From positions 28,272,001 through 28,336,000 of the forward strand of contig CM114272.1 in NCBI GenBank assembly GCA_050084515.1: DNA of 64,000 nt, given 5' to 3'. A program made the position numbers and the translations under genes. The notes beneath the pieces are model-generated. The model was not told the DNA's origin and made no database searches. It was given only the letters and a program-made list of their open reading frames with translations. This DNA is from Blasia pusilla. Taxonomy: Eukaryota; Marchantiophyta; Marchantiopsida; Blasiales. This document shows, piece by piece, positions 33,241 through 46,316 of this stretch (its first letter is position 1; each line of letters starts with the position of its first letter).

Positions 33241-35289
33241 TTAGATAATGTCCGGCCGGAGATCCGGAGTTACCAATAAAACTAGTAAATCGAGAAATTT
33301 TGATTGATTTGAAAGTTTCCTACCAATTTTCAATGAGCAGAAATTCTCTGTCGATCCGCCGTCGACGACGAATTTGTTAAAATCACTAGGACATCGAGGA
33401 TTGCAGCCACTTGAGGACTCGCCGCTTGAGAACGACTGATTAACAACTGAGACACGTACGTAGCCGGTTATGAGTTCCTACGACCGATCTCGGATTGATC
33501 TATTGTCTCACATATGGGGTAGATCTGAGCTCAAAATTTAAACTGATTCAAGCGAGAGATGTAGCTAGCGCTAGCGTTCTCGAGAAACCGCACACATGGT
33601 CTCACCAAAATTTTCGAGAATTCTTCACTTCTCCGCACAGTGAGCTAAGGTTTGCTCATGACATACGAATTCCACGCATTCATCAAGAAAGTGTGAGTGA
33701 GCAGGCGTATGTGTACCCGTGCCATCTCCATTTCTTGGATTCTCCAGACTCAGGGAAGACCATGCTCCGAATAATATGCAAATCTGGGCTTTCCAAGATT
33801 TCGGTTGAGATCTCTATTGGTCTTCTGCAAGACACATCGTTATACGTCGATCGAATGCTTGCCCAGTTCTCAAATCGAATAGCACCTAATGACTTGGAAC
33901 TTGAATTTGGAAGAGTCATACTAGGTCGACTACCGAAGCTGGCTACAGTATTCAGTCGAGTTCTGTCCTCCATACCTGTAGGACATCATACATACTCTCG
34001 AGCACTCGTGATTGTGTTGCTGAGCGGGGCAAGAAACAGTTGTGCAGTTCACTTCGAATCTCCGGTCGACATCGAGTGCCGGAGTTCAAGAAGAAAATGG
34101 AGAAGCTGAATGACTTCGAATCTAGTTCCAAGCAGCTCCAGAGAAGAGAAATACATTCACATTTGAAGTCAGTCCCGCTCGTATTCAGAATGCTCTTTCC
34201 AATGACAAGCAAGACCTTGGCAAGATTTTCAGAGAAGACGGTTGTCGTTCCACGCTTTCAATCCAACGCCCATTCTTGAGTGTCATGTGCTTCCTGCCAC
34301 CTTAATCTTCTCCAAGGGTTGAAAATGTTTAAATTTTCATGAAGACGAGATAATTAATGCAGCTTGTCATCACTTTGCCGTTTGCAGCCGCCTCCAATTG
34401 TAAGTTTTGATGAGATTTCCATGACATATTTTCCAAACGCGTATCCGAATTGGATTCCCATATTTGCAGAATTTTGAGCGTTTTCTGATCTTTTCGATGC
34501 GTGGATGGCAGTAACCCACCTCAGAAAGGAATCTATGATGTTGAAGTTTGTATCCCCTCCAATTATTTTCAACCAAAATCTTGGGGGCTGCTAGTGGCTC
34601 GATGATCTCATTTTTGTAAAAACGAAAAGTCATGTGGGGGCCCTGGAGAGGATAGGGCATGTGGATTGGTAAAGGTTTGGATTGATAGAGACAAGTGAGA
34701 AAAAAGCGGAATCCTTACACAAGCACTTACAAGGGAAAGCATTTAGATTATAATTCTAGAAATGTAGAAACCAATGCAGTAAGAACGTGCATGTGTTTCA
34801 TTACGGGCCATCTAAAGAACCTGGTGCTCTAGTCGGGGCAGTAACGATCGATGACCAAGGGTATGGTAACTAAGTGAGGGAGCTACCTACCTACCATCAC
34901 TTTTCGACGTTTTGCAAATAATTAAATAGTTGATTGATTGAATGAATTTTTTCCTCAAACTTATGAAAAATGCACAATGCTTACACAGAGGCTCGAACGA
35001 CTGCTGTATGTTACTCTGCCGGGTGCCTTTCAATGTTAAACATAGGTTCAAGTGACTGATTTAGATGTCTAGGTCGATCGAATCTTAGCACGAGTCTGCC
35101 GTGGATCACGTCTTCATTCTTGAATGAACAAGTTCCGAGTCCCTTATGATTCTCGAATGAACAAGTTCCGAGTCCCTTATTTAGCAAACGGGGTCTCCAT
35201 AGCTTTGCAGCGCGCCGAGTCAAATGTGCTTTTGGGGGCCATTTGACTGATATTGTTGGTGATTCTGGATTGGGAAGGCCATCTTCTTT

Positions 35290-35400
35290 CTGGGGCCGAT
35301 TCTGGCCGCTCGAGGTCTTCCTTTTTGTCTCTTTGCACCCTCATTTGTACCGTGATGGGTTCCCCATCCTTTTTTATACATATTTTATATCTTCTCTTAT
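35290..35400. repeat. Dispersed repeat, copy 2
   Basis: Partner of the repeat at 4340-4440 ('ccccatccttttttatacat' core). Orientation is the same in both places. Confidence 0.35.
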
Positions 35401-36423
35401 GATTCTCTGATGGTTAAGAGTACTCGAATCAGTACTGGTTGGATACGCGCTCGATTAATATGGCAGAGTACTTGAGACGAGTTCTTACTTGTTAGATACT
35501 TGCTAAATATAACGGAGTACTCTAAGTTGTATTATAGTAATGGCTAGAACAATAACTACGATGAGTTCCATGAGATCCATTTCCTTAATTTAGGTCTCAT
35601 AATTAGGTTCGGGACTACCAACACGTTTGTTTCCGTACTATGCAGGTACGTACCTTTCATTTTTTCCCACTTTACCATTAAAGAATACTTCATCATTAAA
35701 TATCCATGCTCCGTTGCATGTCCCGAGACTCATAAATCTGTCTCCTCTAAAGTCTAATTTTGAGTTTTAGAATTCTTACTAGAATTTGTATTTTTATGAC
35801 CACTATATATATACAAATGGATGCGAGGCTACAAGTTCGTATGAATGCTAGAGAACCTTCCTTTTCATACCACAAAATACCAAAAAAGAACCCTAGTTTG
35901 TTATTATACTACAGGTTCGAATTACGGTTGGCACTCGTGAACTTTGGATATAAAGATTTCAATATCAATCCAGGACTTTCAAAGTCTTGATTACGATCAG
36001 TTTTAGTTGTCAATTTAGAGCACCTCCAACCGAAGTACCGAGTGAAGTAAACTGCCATGTATGTAGACTCTTTCAGCTCGAGCATTTCGAGACCAAGGCT
36101 GAGATATAAAACCCAGACCTGCATATCTGCAGACATAGCCACATTCTTGATCCATCTGCCTCCGTGACAGATTCAGAGTACCTGCGCAAGCAAGGTGTCT
36201 CCTGAGCTCATTGATCGTCAGAACAATGGTAGATCTAGTCTACAGTTTCATACGAACGATCGATGTAGTCGTGCATGGGATTCCCAGCTTACTTTGCACA
36301 ATGTCAAAGTAACTAGTATGCTGGCCCCGAAAATGGTAGACAAGGAGGATGTAAATAAACAAAGAGTGGTAGACCAAAGATGGGGAACGTGCAGGTCAGA
36401 TTCTAGCTCTGGCATATATATGT

Positions 36424-36724
36424 AAGTTTCGGATGGTTTGGTTTGGAGCCTATTCCGGCTAGATCGACTCCGGAAATCAGGTGCTCGATTCATCGGAAAG
36501 TCGATATTTGATAGGATGTCCGCATATGTGAACTCCCCCATTTAACATACAATGCATTTAATCCGATCCCAGCTGGCGCACATCTCATAGCAAGCTTAGC
36601 AGAGTAGCTAGCCAGCAGTCTTGGCGACTACCGCTTCCACACATGTACTAGTATACTGAAAAGCATCTGATTTGCGGAGTCGATCTAGCCGGAATAGGCT
36701 ACAAACCAATCCATCCGAAACTTT
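36424..36724. repeat. Large inverted repeat, 61-bp arms
   Basis: Arms 36424-36484 and 36664-36724 are reverse complements at 57 of about 61 positions (shared core 'gtcgatctagccggaatagg'). They are separated by about 180 bases of unrelated sequence. If transcribed, it would give a long hairpin RNA. No protein is encoded. Confidence 0.8.
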
Positions 36725-37005
36725 AAAGGTGTCCGTTTCTCGCCGGTTGAGACCTGAACCAATCGTCTACGACTTCCCCGGGAGAAAACATCTGATTTGC
36801 GGAGTTGATGTAGCCGGAGCAGACTCCAGATCCGTTCGCGCGCAACTGCGTAAATTTAGTTCTGTAAAAATGTGTGGGTCTCGACGGTTCTCACCTGAAC
36901 CAATCGCTTCACAAGGAAACTCCGAGTGCCATCTTGGCGCACGCAGATGCATGTGCTGAACGGTGTGCACATCTCGCCGCCTTCGACTAAACCAATCGCC
37001 TGAAG
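36661..37005 (+). repeat. Three diverged direct repeats
   Basis: Two units of about 125 bases begin 'catctgatttgcggagt(c/t)gat' (36664 and 36790). Each later contains 'tctcg(c/a)cggtt', then 'gagacctgaaccaatcg' or 'ctcacctgaaccaatcg' (about 36740 and 36876). A third partial unit with 'tctcgccgccttcgactaaa' and 'ccaatcgcct' is at 36971-37001. The first unit's start is also the right arm of the inverted repeat. Confidence 0.65.
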
Positions 37006-40000
37006 AGGGAATTGCAAACGCACACATCAGCTAGACCGGTTTGTATACGCACTCGTATCTGTATAGTTCGTATGTATTGTATTGATTGTGGTACTTGGGG
37101 ATGCATGTCTTCGATGTTCGAGGTTGCCGGGGGTTCCAAGGCTGGGATCTTACTATATAGTGGGTGCATCTAATATTTATCAGTGTGGCGAGGTCTATGG
37201 CGTCGCTGGCTCGATGGGATCTCGATACATTTCGATCGATGGGTAGATATTCACAGAAACACATTCCCCAGACCCACTCGGAGATGTGGTAGCATGTTGC
37301 TGTCCGCATTTGCGCTCGCGGCAGATGTAGAAAGGGTTCTGGTCCGTCGGCGTTGTCCAGATTAGAAACGTCAGCCATTCGCGAGTTTACGCGCGCGCGC
37401 GAGGATCTCTGAGGTCGGATCGGTCTCGAGAGATCGACTTAATTTCCAAGTCATCGATTCATCATAGTCTGCGCATCACGGTCCCCCCAACGCCCAGCTG
37501 TAAACTTTGCAGTAAACTAAAGTGCAAACTCTCATTTGCCGCACTTGCCCCTGGAACGCGTACACCTGAACTCCATGCAAACCAAAGAGGATTGGAGAGC
37601 TTCCCGCTCGAAGTTGACTCGGACAGATGCACTGCATGGCACGACACTGACAGACTAGTGATTGATTCTATAGGTTCAAATCGGTTGACAAACCGTGGGT
37701 CTTGAGCTCGACCAATGTAGGATACGAAACTAGAGCTACAACACCAATTGCATGTATGCAATTGGTTTATAAATTGGCTATCTACACACAGAGCACAACT
37801 TCAATACTAATCAAAAGATAGCTGGCGAGAAAAGAATTTCTTCAAATGTCTTGGATTACTTCAGATCTCAAGCTAATTCACTGATCGAGGTGTTGTAAGC
37901 ACGCGGACTGTTGCACCTCTAGAATGAGTGATGCATGCCTCGGCGATCTTCTGGATCCTATCTATGAGTCTGGATGTCCACGGAGTATTTACGAGGCAAA
38001 AGATCGACGATGATACTTGCACCAGCACCTAGAGCAATGATCGAGTTCCACCGATTACTAGAAATGAAACCTGATTGCCTCGAGCTCACTGCTACTTCAT
38101 CTACTATCCGAATCTTCTGGGCCCTAGCTACGAGTCTGGATACTCTAGATGTAGCATTTATGAGAAAGTCGATGACCCGAGCATCTGGATCCGAGCAGCG
38201 TTCGGGTGGCACCGACAATCAGGAAAGAAAGCTTCGAGCTGTTGCTCGGAGCTTTGAAAGAACCTGGGGTCTAATCTGCAAACGTCCGTAATACCCTTTC
38301 GACGTTCAGAAGAAAGTAGTACCGTGTAAATCCGATCAGAGATCTATCGTCTCAGCCACTTCCTCGCAAGGAGTCTTGGTAGTGGCTAGTTCGCGAGGGG
38401 TGCTCAACTTAAGTAGTTGGTAGCACTTGGCGATCATAGTGATGGGACCACAAAAGCAACGAAACGAAACGAGTCAACTGACCTGACAGATGGGTTGTGG
38501 GTAAGCAAGGTGTTGTAAGAATCTCTTTTGAATATTCTTTTAGAGATGCCAACCTACAGATAGATCCGATCTGCTCCCCATTCGTGAGTGATAGTTGTCA
38601 ACCAGAGCAGGCTTGAAGTTGAAGCAGCAGCCCTACGTTTGACTTTCACTGGTCGATCGTCACAGTTGTAGCAGCAATCCTGATCCCAGGTGGCCAACAG
38701 GTGAAATCGCTCGATCGATCGAGCTCTGCATGTGTAGAGAAGTTTTCTCCACATTCCACGCTCTCCGGGTTTGACTTACATTCCTGAATCAACCTCCGGG
38801 CGACTTCGCTCCATCGACCTCTTCCTGCCAAGAGAGGAATTTTTATCCTCCACCTCCTCCGAATAAGACCTTCATCACTCCCGACCAAACTTTCCACGCT
38901 CTCGGCCCAGCCCCAAACTTCCAGGAAAATTCCTTCTCCAGAGGCACTCCCAGATTTGCGGTCCATCGTCTTAGATCTCTCGCTTGATTGATCAATTAAG
39001 GTATAACTAATCCATACCCGAGCCAATCGATATACTTCGATGCAGGGCAAGGATGTAGGAGAATATCCTCGGTACCTTCCACGGTATGCACAAATCCCGT
39101 CCTAGAACCCTGCAGACTTTAGATCGAGCTTGAATTCTTTATACATATTTTTGACCCCAACTTAGTTAACTCGCGGCGTTTGGCCTCTTGAGTTGTATGC
39201 ATGGTCCACGCAGCTAGGTGCAGCTCGGACGAGAATAATATTTCCAATTCGATCTTTTCCAGACAAAAAGCGTGTAGCGGATACGTATCTTGATCCTGTG
39301 CATCGTACATACCTTAAACTGTGTCAAAAAGATTTTTGGGGCGTGACCCGGTGTACTTACATGTACACATACGGCTTTCAATGATATGTATGACAATTTC
39401 TTACTGCTATAGCTACCAACACGCACTCGTGTTCGATCGATTACCTCCTGAAGATTCATGTAAAAATATAGTAAATATAAATACTGATTGCACTGGATGA
39501 ATATGCCGTTGACATTATGAGATCATGTGCAGCGCAGCACCGCTGCAAGCTTATCTGGATCTTGAGGCGGTCTGGTTTCTAGACCAGGGAATCAAATACC
39601 AGAAATTATTGTGGAGTGCTACATAAGTTTGCTCAACTGGGCCGGGTTGAACGAAGGGAATTAATTTATGAATTAAAGTGGACGAGATGTAGGAGACAGG
39701 TGGGTTCTGGTTAGCTGCAGCAGACTTCGGTAGAACGTCGATGTTAGGTGATAGCTCGATCCCGATACGAAACTATGGCGAGGATGTCGGAGAATATCCA
39801 CAAAGCTCTAGAACTATTTCTGTAGCTTTTCTGGAAACCCCAGCCGCTCAGCTCAGGAAGCTGGTCGGCTCTTTATATTGCCATGGCTCTGAGCTTCTTC
39901 TCAAGCCAGCTGAGTGCGAGTTCGCGAACGCTACGAGCAACCTCGGGAGTGGGGTTGAAGTTGAGCTGGTCCTTGAATCGTTGACGAGGTTCGTTTCATT

Positions 40001-40542
40001 CTCCTCGTTTGCTAGCTTCGAATTACGTCAGATCATTTCGAACTCTCTGCTCAGAGAGATGTCCATTTCGGGATCGACCTCATTGCCATTGCAAGCTAAG
40101 CTATACAGGTCTATGCACCTGCAACTGGTAGGCTCATAGATTTGAAGATACTTAAATGTTTCATGGATATCGGTGGAACTCAATTGACTCCGGATGCCTT
40201 CCTGAATTGCGAGTACTGGAGCTGAGTATCCATTTCTCAAGATCATTCACGCATGCATTCGCTCCTGGGGGATTTGAGATTTGGTGAAGGGATTCTGTGG
40301 ACCTCTGGCCGAAACTCTTGATCAGCTTCAGTCTTGCCCCTGGAGGCGTATATTCATGAACATTCAGATTATTGGTCATTCAATGAGTAGATGGTTACCA
40401 GCTAGACCTGATTTCTACATCGATGCGGCAATTGCATGATCGTGTAGACCTGCCTCGTGGCTTTGATCCAGCTCTAAGTGATGCGATTTAGTCTGCGCAG
40501 TTTTCGGTCCCGTCGGAGCTTGTTTCGGATCGATCCGTCGCC

Positions 40543-43500
40543 ATGGGTCGGCCACAGCTGCAGGTTCTCCTGATCGTAGTTGGGCTTTCACTCATAGCGA
40601 GTTCATGGACTAGTGACGCAGCTTCGGTAACCATCAGCGCCGGTCCTACTATGCTCGGCGTAAATGTAAGCAACTCCGTCAACTCCAACGTATTCCTCTA
40701 AAGAGCTTCTCCATCTATGTCTGTATGGCCTCGACCTCGACCTCATGGGAATGTAGGATCCATGTCTCATTCCCTTTACTCTATGAACCCAATTCTCGAC
40801 ACTGCGAGATGAATGAGCACATCGATCGATTCAATTGTCATCATCCGAGTCGCATCTAAAGTTCTATGATAGATCTACGACAAGTCCACACATGGGTTGG
40901 ATTAGACGATGAAGTTGGATTCATTCATGGGGTCCCGGGATAGATGCACGCAGATTCGAGTTCAGGTCGATGGACCGACAGAAAATTCGAAAGAATGCAC
41001 GCATGTAACAGAGAGATCGCTATGGACAGGGCTGTAGAAAAAGCACCAGGAGCGGGCCTCTGAGGGAATGAATATGTTGATTGTGCGCAGGGTGACACAC
41101 ACGACTGGGTTACAGTTACTTTCGCGAAGGATGCATATGCTGCCGCAAATACAGATTGGATTGCAGTGTTCTCTCCGGCGAATTTCAAGTAAGCCTATCG
41201 CGTTCCATGAGCTCGACCTCGCTACATATACACAGATTTTGCGAGACTCCAGTGACAATATGCGCGTGTACGCATGCACAGCCATCATTTCATTGCATCG
41301 AAGTGAATCATGTGGCCTAGCTCCGGGATGCATAGCAAATACACTGCTACTTGGGTTCTTGTTGCGTTTCATTTCATTTATTCGCTGCTGTGCACGTCGA
41401 AATTAGTCGACATCTAGCTACCGCTTTGGGTCTATGTCTAGATCATGAGCTCTCGACGATTCTCTACAGTTTCAAATTTGTATTGTACTATGATATGAAG
41501 CTCCAGTTCCGATTGGTTAATTTTAATTTGAGGTTTTGTCATGCGCAGCGGTTCCGTGTGCATGAATGCGACGACCGCAGTAAAGAAAGAACACCCTCCT
41601 TTCATCTGTACTGCCCCAGTCAAGGTAGGAAATTATATTCACTAATGACTGGAATCTAGCGACAGAAAGAAGGAAATTTCATGGGAAGGAAGTATCTACA
41701 AGACTCCCTTCATCCTCTTTTGTACAAAATGCCTTCATTCTGCTCTGACGATTCCTCTTTCACTGCTGACGGACATGTACACAAATGACGCGAACATCGA
41801 TCGGGCGATATAATCGAATCGATCTAGTTCCAATATGCCAATTTCTCCAGCATGGACTATGAGATGACAGGAAAAGGCTCCCTCAGATTTCTTCTCATCA
41901 ACAGACGCGAAGATTATGTTTTCGCCTTCTATTCTGGAGGCATCGACAACGTAAGTGCTTTCGTGACTACTAGCTCATGGCTCTCTTCCAATTTCTGTAC
42001 TCGATGCGCGTGTAGCCCTCGAGTAACTGCATTCATTCATAGACTCATCTACATATTTCCCTTACAGTACCCGTTAAGCAGTGTCGGACATAGCCATAGC
42101 CTCGGGCCTAATCCTGTGCTCACACGTTTATGTATGTGGAGAGACGGAAAGAAAGAAAGGGTAGTGCGTTTCGACAGAAAGAGAGGTGCCCTATTCCTCA
42201 CGCATGTTTTTAAGAGATCCATCGATATCAAGCATACATGCATCATTCTATTTTATGGGCTACATATGCGAAGTCAGGATCTGATCGCCTCGTCAAAAAA
42301 AACTGACAGTGGCAAGATGCGTTCCAATTGAATGCGCAGCCTGTTCTGGAGGCCGTCTCGAATACGGTTACATTCCACAACCCGAAGGCACCGGTCTGGC
42401 CACGACTGGCAGTCGGAAAGGGCGTGGGTGAGGTGCGTACGCACGAAGGTTCCAAATCGAAGTAACTAGAGCTAGAGAGAGCAAGAGCAGTAACACTAAT
42501 GAATTGATTTGAAGGAATTCATGAAAATTCCCTAGGAGTTGTCATGAATTGTGAAGGTCTTGGTGAAGAATGAACTATGATGAAGTTCTAATCTCGAGAA
42601 GTTCTGTCAGTGGATGAATATATATATTTTCATCTGTTCAAGCGGGCAGTATTTGATCATCGCTGAGATTTCTTGGTATCGATTTTTCTGTGCAGATAAC
42701 AGTGACTTGGACGAGCGGATACAGCGCGCAGGAAGCAAGACCCGTTGTGGCGTGGAGATGGGACGAGGATACCGAGTGGAAATACTCGCTGGCTATAACT
42801 CGCACTTACACTCTGACGGATGTGTGTGGTGCGTTACTCAAGATCGATTCTGTAGCTAGCTGTATATATATATATATCGTGCACCCTTGCTTGATCGATA
42901 TCCAGTACTTCCACAGGAAAATTCGACCTCACTACTCAATCACATGCGGAACTCGCAGCGCCCCTAGCTTAATCGGAATCCATATGCCCAGAACGTAACT
43001 TGGGCAGAACTACCTCGGAGATCTAACCGGCTTGAGCTATTCGAATTTTTGCTCCATGGATCGCCGGCCATGATCGAGATATATGCAGATTTCATGCATG
43101 AATGTGCAGCATGCACGCTGACTGTCTTCCAGTGGTGTCTTGTTCAGTCACCAGATTCATCCTCTAGTCAAGGCTAGGATCTAGAGCTCTTCAGCGTCTG
43201 ACCGTCTACATGTGTGACCACCGGAATCATGCAGGACCTCCTGCGAGCGCCATGGGATGGAGAGACCCAGGATACTTCCACACAGCTTTCCTCAAGGACC
43301 TCTGGGCCTCCAACAAGTAACTACCTCACTCTGTCCTTCGATCACCTCTGCGGTGTTGTTGCATCGAGAAGCTAGCATTTGATCCAGGTAGAGTTCCACA
43401 TGATCAGTAGCAGTAGACCATCAGGCCTGGGATGGATCAGTGTCCGCTTTAAATCGTCCATAGGGAACGCTTGGAGAGAAATTTTGACGATCGAGTTTCT

Positions 43501-45899
43501 CAAGTCTCCAGTCTGAGAGCGGTGAGTCACGAGATCGAAAACGCTGTGGAGCTCGGGACCTCGTGATCAAGATGCTTCGTGTAAGCGAGTTGGAATGGCA
43601 TTCAACGCATTCATCAGGCGGAGGAATATGTCTGGATATCGTACCTTGCGAAAATTTGTAACGGTGCGTAATTGTTCGTGGTCTCCAGGTATTACTACAA
43701 GGTGGGACACAAGCTCGCAAACAAGAAGAGCGAGTACGTTTGGGGAGAGGAGAACTACTTCATGTCTGCTCCTCACCCAGGTGAAGGTTCTTCGCAGAAA
43801 ATTGTTATCTTTGGAGACATGGGAAAGGTACGTTTAGAAATCTATAGCATTTCGTCCTCATTAGTTAAGGAAGGAACGTTAATTTCGAGCTCTTGAACTT
43901 GCGAATGGCTTCCACGTGAATTCGAAGCCACGATTTGAGCCTCGATCACATCAAATGCAAATCCGCAGAAAATTAACTGCACACTTCCTTCCCAAATCTA
44001 TGGACTCATGCGGGTGCTTAAACATAACTTCCTCCGTGTGTATGTACTAGAAAGAAAGAGATGGATCTCTGATATACAACAACAATCAACCCGGTGCTCT
44101 TGAAGTCACGGACGCTCTGGTGAAGGAGGTTGATAGCGAGGGGGTGGACTTCATCATCCACAATGGAGATATCACCTACTCCGACGGCTACTTGGCTCAG
44201 TGGGACCTGTTCACACACCAGATTTCCAACATCACCAAACGCGTTCCTTATATGGTTTCCGCGTAAGCAAACGCACCACCTTCATTTCATTCACCGGGTT
44301 CATGATGTATCACGAGCTGAATCGTTTCGAGCCCCTTCACTTTCAAGGGTTTATAGATCATACATGTTGCATTTTGATGGATCTCGATATCTCGATGGAT
44401 TTGTTGTCCATGGCAGTGGAAATCACGAGCGTGACTGGCCGAACTCGGGATCGTTCTACAAGAACACAGACTCCGGCGGTGAGTGCGGCGTACCCACAGC
44501 AACCACCTTCCCCATGCCAACTTTCAACAGCGACAAATTTTGGTGCGTGTTGGTCTCCCCGGAACAATGTGCAAAAAACATGAAAGATTTTGCATGGGAA
44601 AAACCCTAAAGTCTAGAGAAACTTGTGCTAACGAAACTCTGGATATTCAGGAACTTGATAGCGGATCTCTGTGATCGATCGATCGCCCATTCGTGTCGAT
44701 CATGGTCATATATGTCAGTTCCAATCAAATTCTAGTTACTTCTGCAGCCTCTGGCCACGAACATGAACCGGCAGTTTCGCTGATCTGTGGGAACTGTATC
44801 CGGCCATGCATTCATGTACAGGTACTCTGCAGACTGGGGAATGTTCCATTTCTGTGTAGGATCATCTGAGATGGATTGGACGGAAGGATCGGAGCAATAT
44901 AAGTTCTTGGAAGCGTGCTTTGCATCGGTGGACAGGCAAAGGCAGCCGTGGCTCGTTTTCCTTGCACATCGAGCCTTGGCATACTCGTCCGGAGGCGACT
45001 ACCAGCCCATCGGTACTTTCGCAGAGCCCATGGCCAGAGAGAGTTTGCAGCCGTTGTGGCAGAAGTACAAAGTGGATCTTGGATTCTACGGCCATGTGCA
45101 CAGCTACGAAAGAACCTGCCCAGTCTATCAGGTACTCTCAATCTCAACACCCTCTCGCGCAGTTCAACCGTTTCATCCTGGACGATTCGAGCTATGGCTA
45201 GACTGCGATGCTCAATTGATGCACATGCTTCTCGAGTGGAAGTCGTGTCTTACTCGCGATCTTCCGATCCACCGGCTTTAATCCTTCGCGACTCTTAATT
45301 AGAACGACGGATCTCGAATAGAGTAGGATTCATGATGGTAGACTGAGCAAAAGAGAAACTGTGTGGATCTAGATGGATCCACTTCTCTATATTCTTTAGG
45401 CTCAGAAACTCCCCACGGATCGATTCTGGATCGTAGAAGCCGCTCCAGGGCTACTAGGAGCGGACACCGATCCGAGAAGTTCTTCGAGGTAAGTCCAGAC
45501 TGACTGCGACGTATACATGTAGGACGTACACTACTTACGTACAGTCACTGACAAATAAGTGGTTCCTTGATTTTGACAAAGCAGAGCAACTGTGTGGGAG
45601 ACGAGACCGAGCACTTCTCAGGCACATTCAACGGGACTATCCACATCGTTGCAGGAACTGGAGGTCGTGCGATCGAGGACTTTGGAAGCTTGAACACAAC
45701 CTGGAGCTTGGTGAAGGACCTAGCTCTGGGATACGTGAAGCTCACCACCTCCGACCATCAGAACTTACTCGTTGAATTCAAGCACACTGACGGCTCCGTC
45801 GGCGACAGCTTCCAGATTCACCGTAAATACACTGACGTTCTGGGCTGTGACGCCAGTCTCGTCCCCTTCTGCCCACCCACCACTTCCGCCGACCTGTAG
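40543..45899 (+). CDS. Purple acid phosphatase, 12 exons, intact
   Basis: Exons: 40543-40665, 41091-41188, 41549-41624, 41828-41950, 42340-42432, 42696-42828, 43235-43316, 43689-43827, 44051-44262, 44417-44542, 44822-45131, 45585-45899. All introns are GT-AG, phases agree throughout, and the product is 609 aa. It begins with a signal peptide (LLIVVGLSLIASSW core). The early domain has 'FSPANFNGSVC', then a fibronectin-like domain 'ITVTWTSGYSAQEARPVV' and 'GWRDPGYFHTAFLKDLW'. Metallophosphoesterase motifs follow: GDMGK, NGDITYSDGY, GNHERDW, FLAHRALAYSS and GHVHSYERTC. The family is the PAP27/PAP1-like plant group, whose members are often listed as 'probable inactive' or act on nucleotides. Most metal ligands are present, and the VxxH site reads FLAHR as in that group. 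The product is expected to be secreted or vacuolar and to act on phosphate esters or pyrophosphates. Exon prediction is mine, from sequence only. Confidence 0.95.
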
Positions 45900-46185
45900 A
45901 AGTGTGTGCAGGACACTCACCATGTCCATTTCAAACACAGCCGTTTAGGCCACTAAAACCCAGCACTACTTAAAATGGACCACCGATATATTCCCATTAC
46001 ATTACATGATAGTTATCAACGCAGCAGACAATTCAATCGTAGTTGGGTTTCTATATGAACGTTGAGCACGAGTGTATTGTCCAGTCGTAGTTGATGACCA
46101 TCGGCAAAGGCGGACGGGTTAACGATAACAGTTAACTTACACAATGGGTGGGAGGCGGTGGTTAGCACGGCCTGCCACGTATGAT

Positions 46186-46226
46186 CAATAAAAGCAGTCG
46201 GAGGTACTTCGTAAAAGTAATAATAA
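46186..46226 (+). promoter_or_regulatory. Likely polyadenylation signals of the phosphatase gene
   Basis: AATAAA hexamers at about 46186 and 46221, roughly 290 and 320 bases after the stop codon at 45897-45899. Position and strand suit the 3' end of the phosphatase transcript. Confidence 0.45.
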
Positions 46227-46273
46227 AACACCGTTGCATTTTTCTTATGTTCGATATCGTCTTTTCACATCAC

Positions 46274-46316
46274 GTTCCAAACAATATTTGTCCTATGGTC
46301 AAATATTGTTTGGAAC
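46274..46316. repeat. Perfect 17-bp hairpin, 9-base loop
   Basis: 'gttccaaacaatatttg' at 46274-46290 and its exact reverse complement at 46300-46316 flank a 9-base loop. It lies just beyond the phosphatase polyadenylation signals. It could be a 3'-end structure or a tiny transposon remnant. Confidence 0.9.

Larger units (their letters stand above)
33241..40542. other. GC-moderate DNA with no identified gene
   Basis: Several open frames of 60-200 codons exist (the longest is 33495-34109, plus strand, 204 codons), but none has a known domain. The stretch holds the second copy of the dispersed repeat at 35290-35400, a direct duplication of 'gaatgaacaagttccgagtc' at about 35122 and 35155, and the inverted and direct repeat cluster at 36424-37001. 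A diverged tandem duplication of about 165 bases ('atcttctgg...gagtctggat') is at 37945-38160. No regulatory motif could be assigned upstream of the phosphatase gene. Confidence 0.45.

Noticed and set aside
33495-34109. 204-codon open frame as a gene
   Set aside because: No recognisable motif, overlapped by long frames on the other strand, no supporting splice chain.
37945-38291. Tandemly duplicated stretch as a repeat protein gene
   Set aside because: The duplication is diverged and the frames are not the same in both halves, so coding is not supported.
41852-42331. 159-codon frame inside the phosphatase gene as a separate gene
   Set aside because: Its first part is exon 4 of the phosphatase, and the rest is intron read-through past the donor at 41951.
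44812-45150. Minus-strand frames opposite phosphatase exon 11
   Set aside because: Antisense shadows of a strongly supported exon with all reaction motifs on the plus strand.
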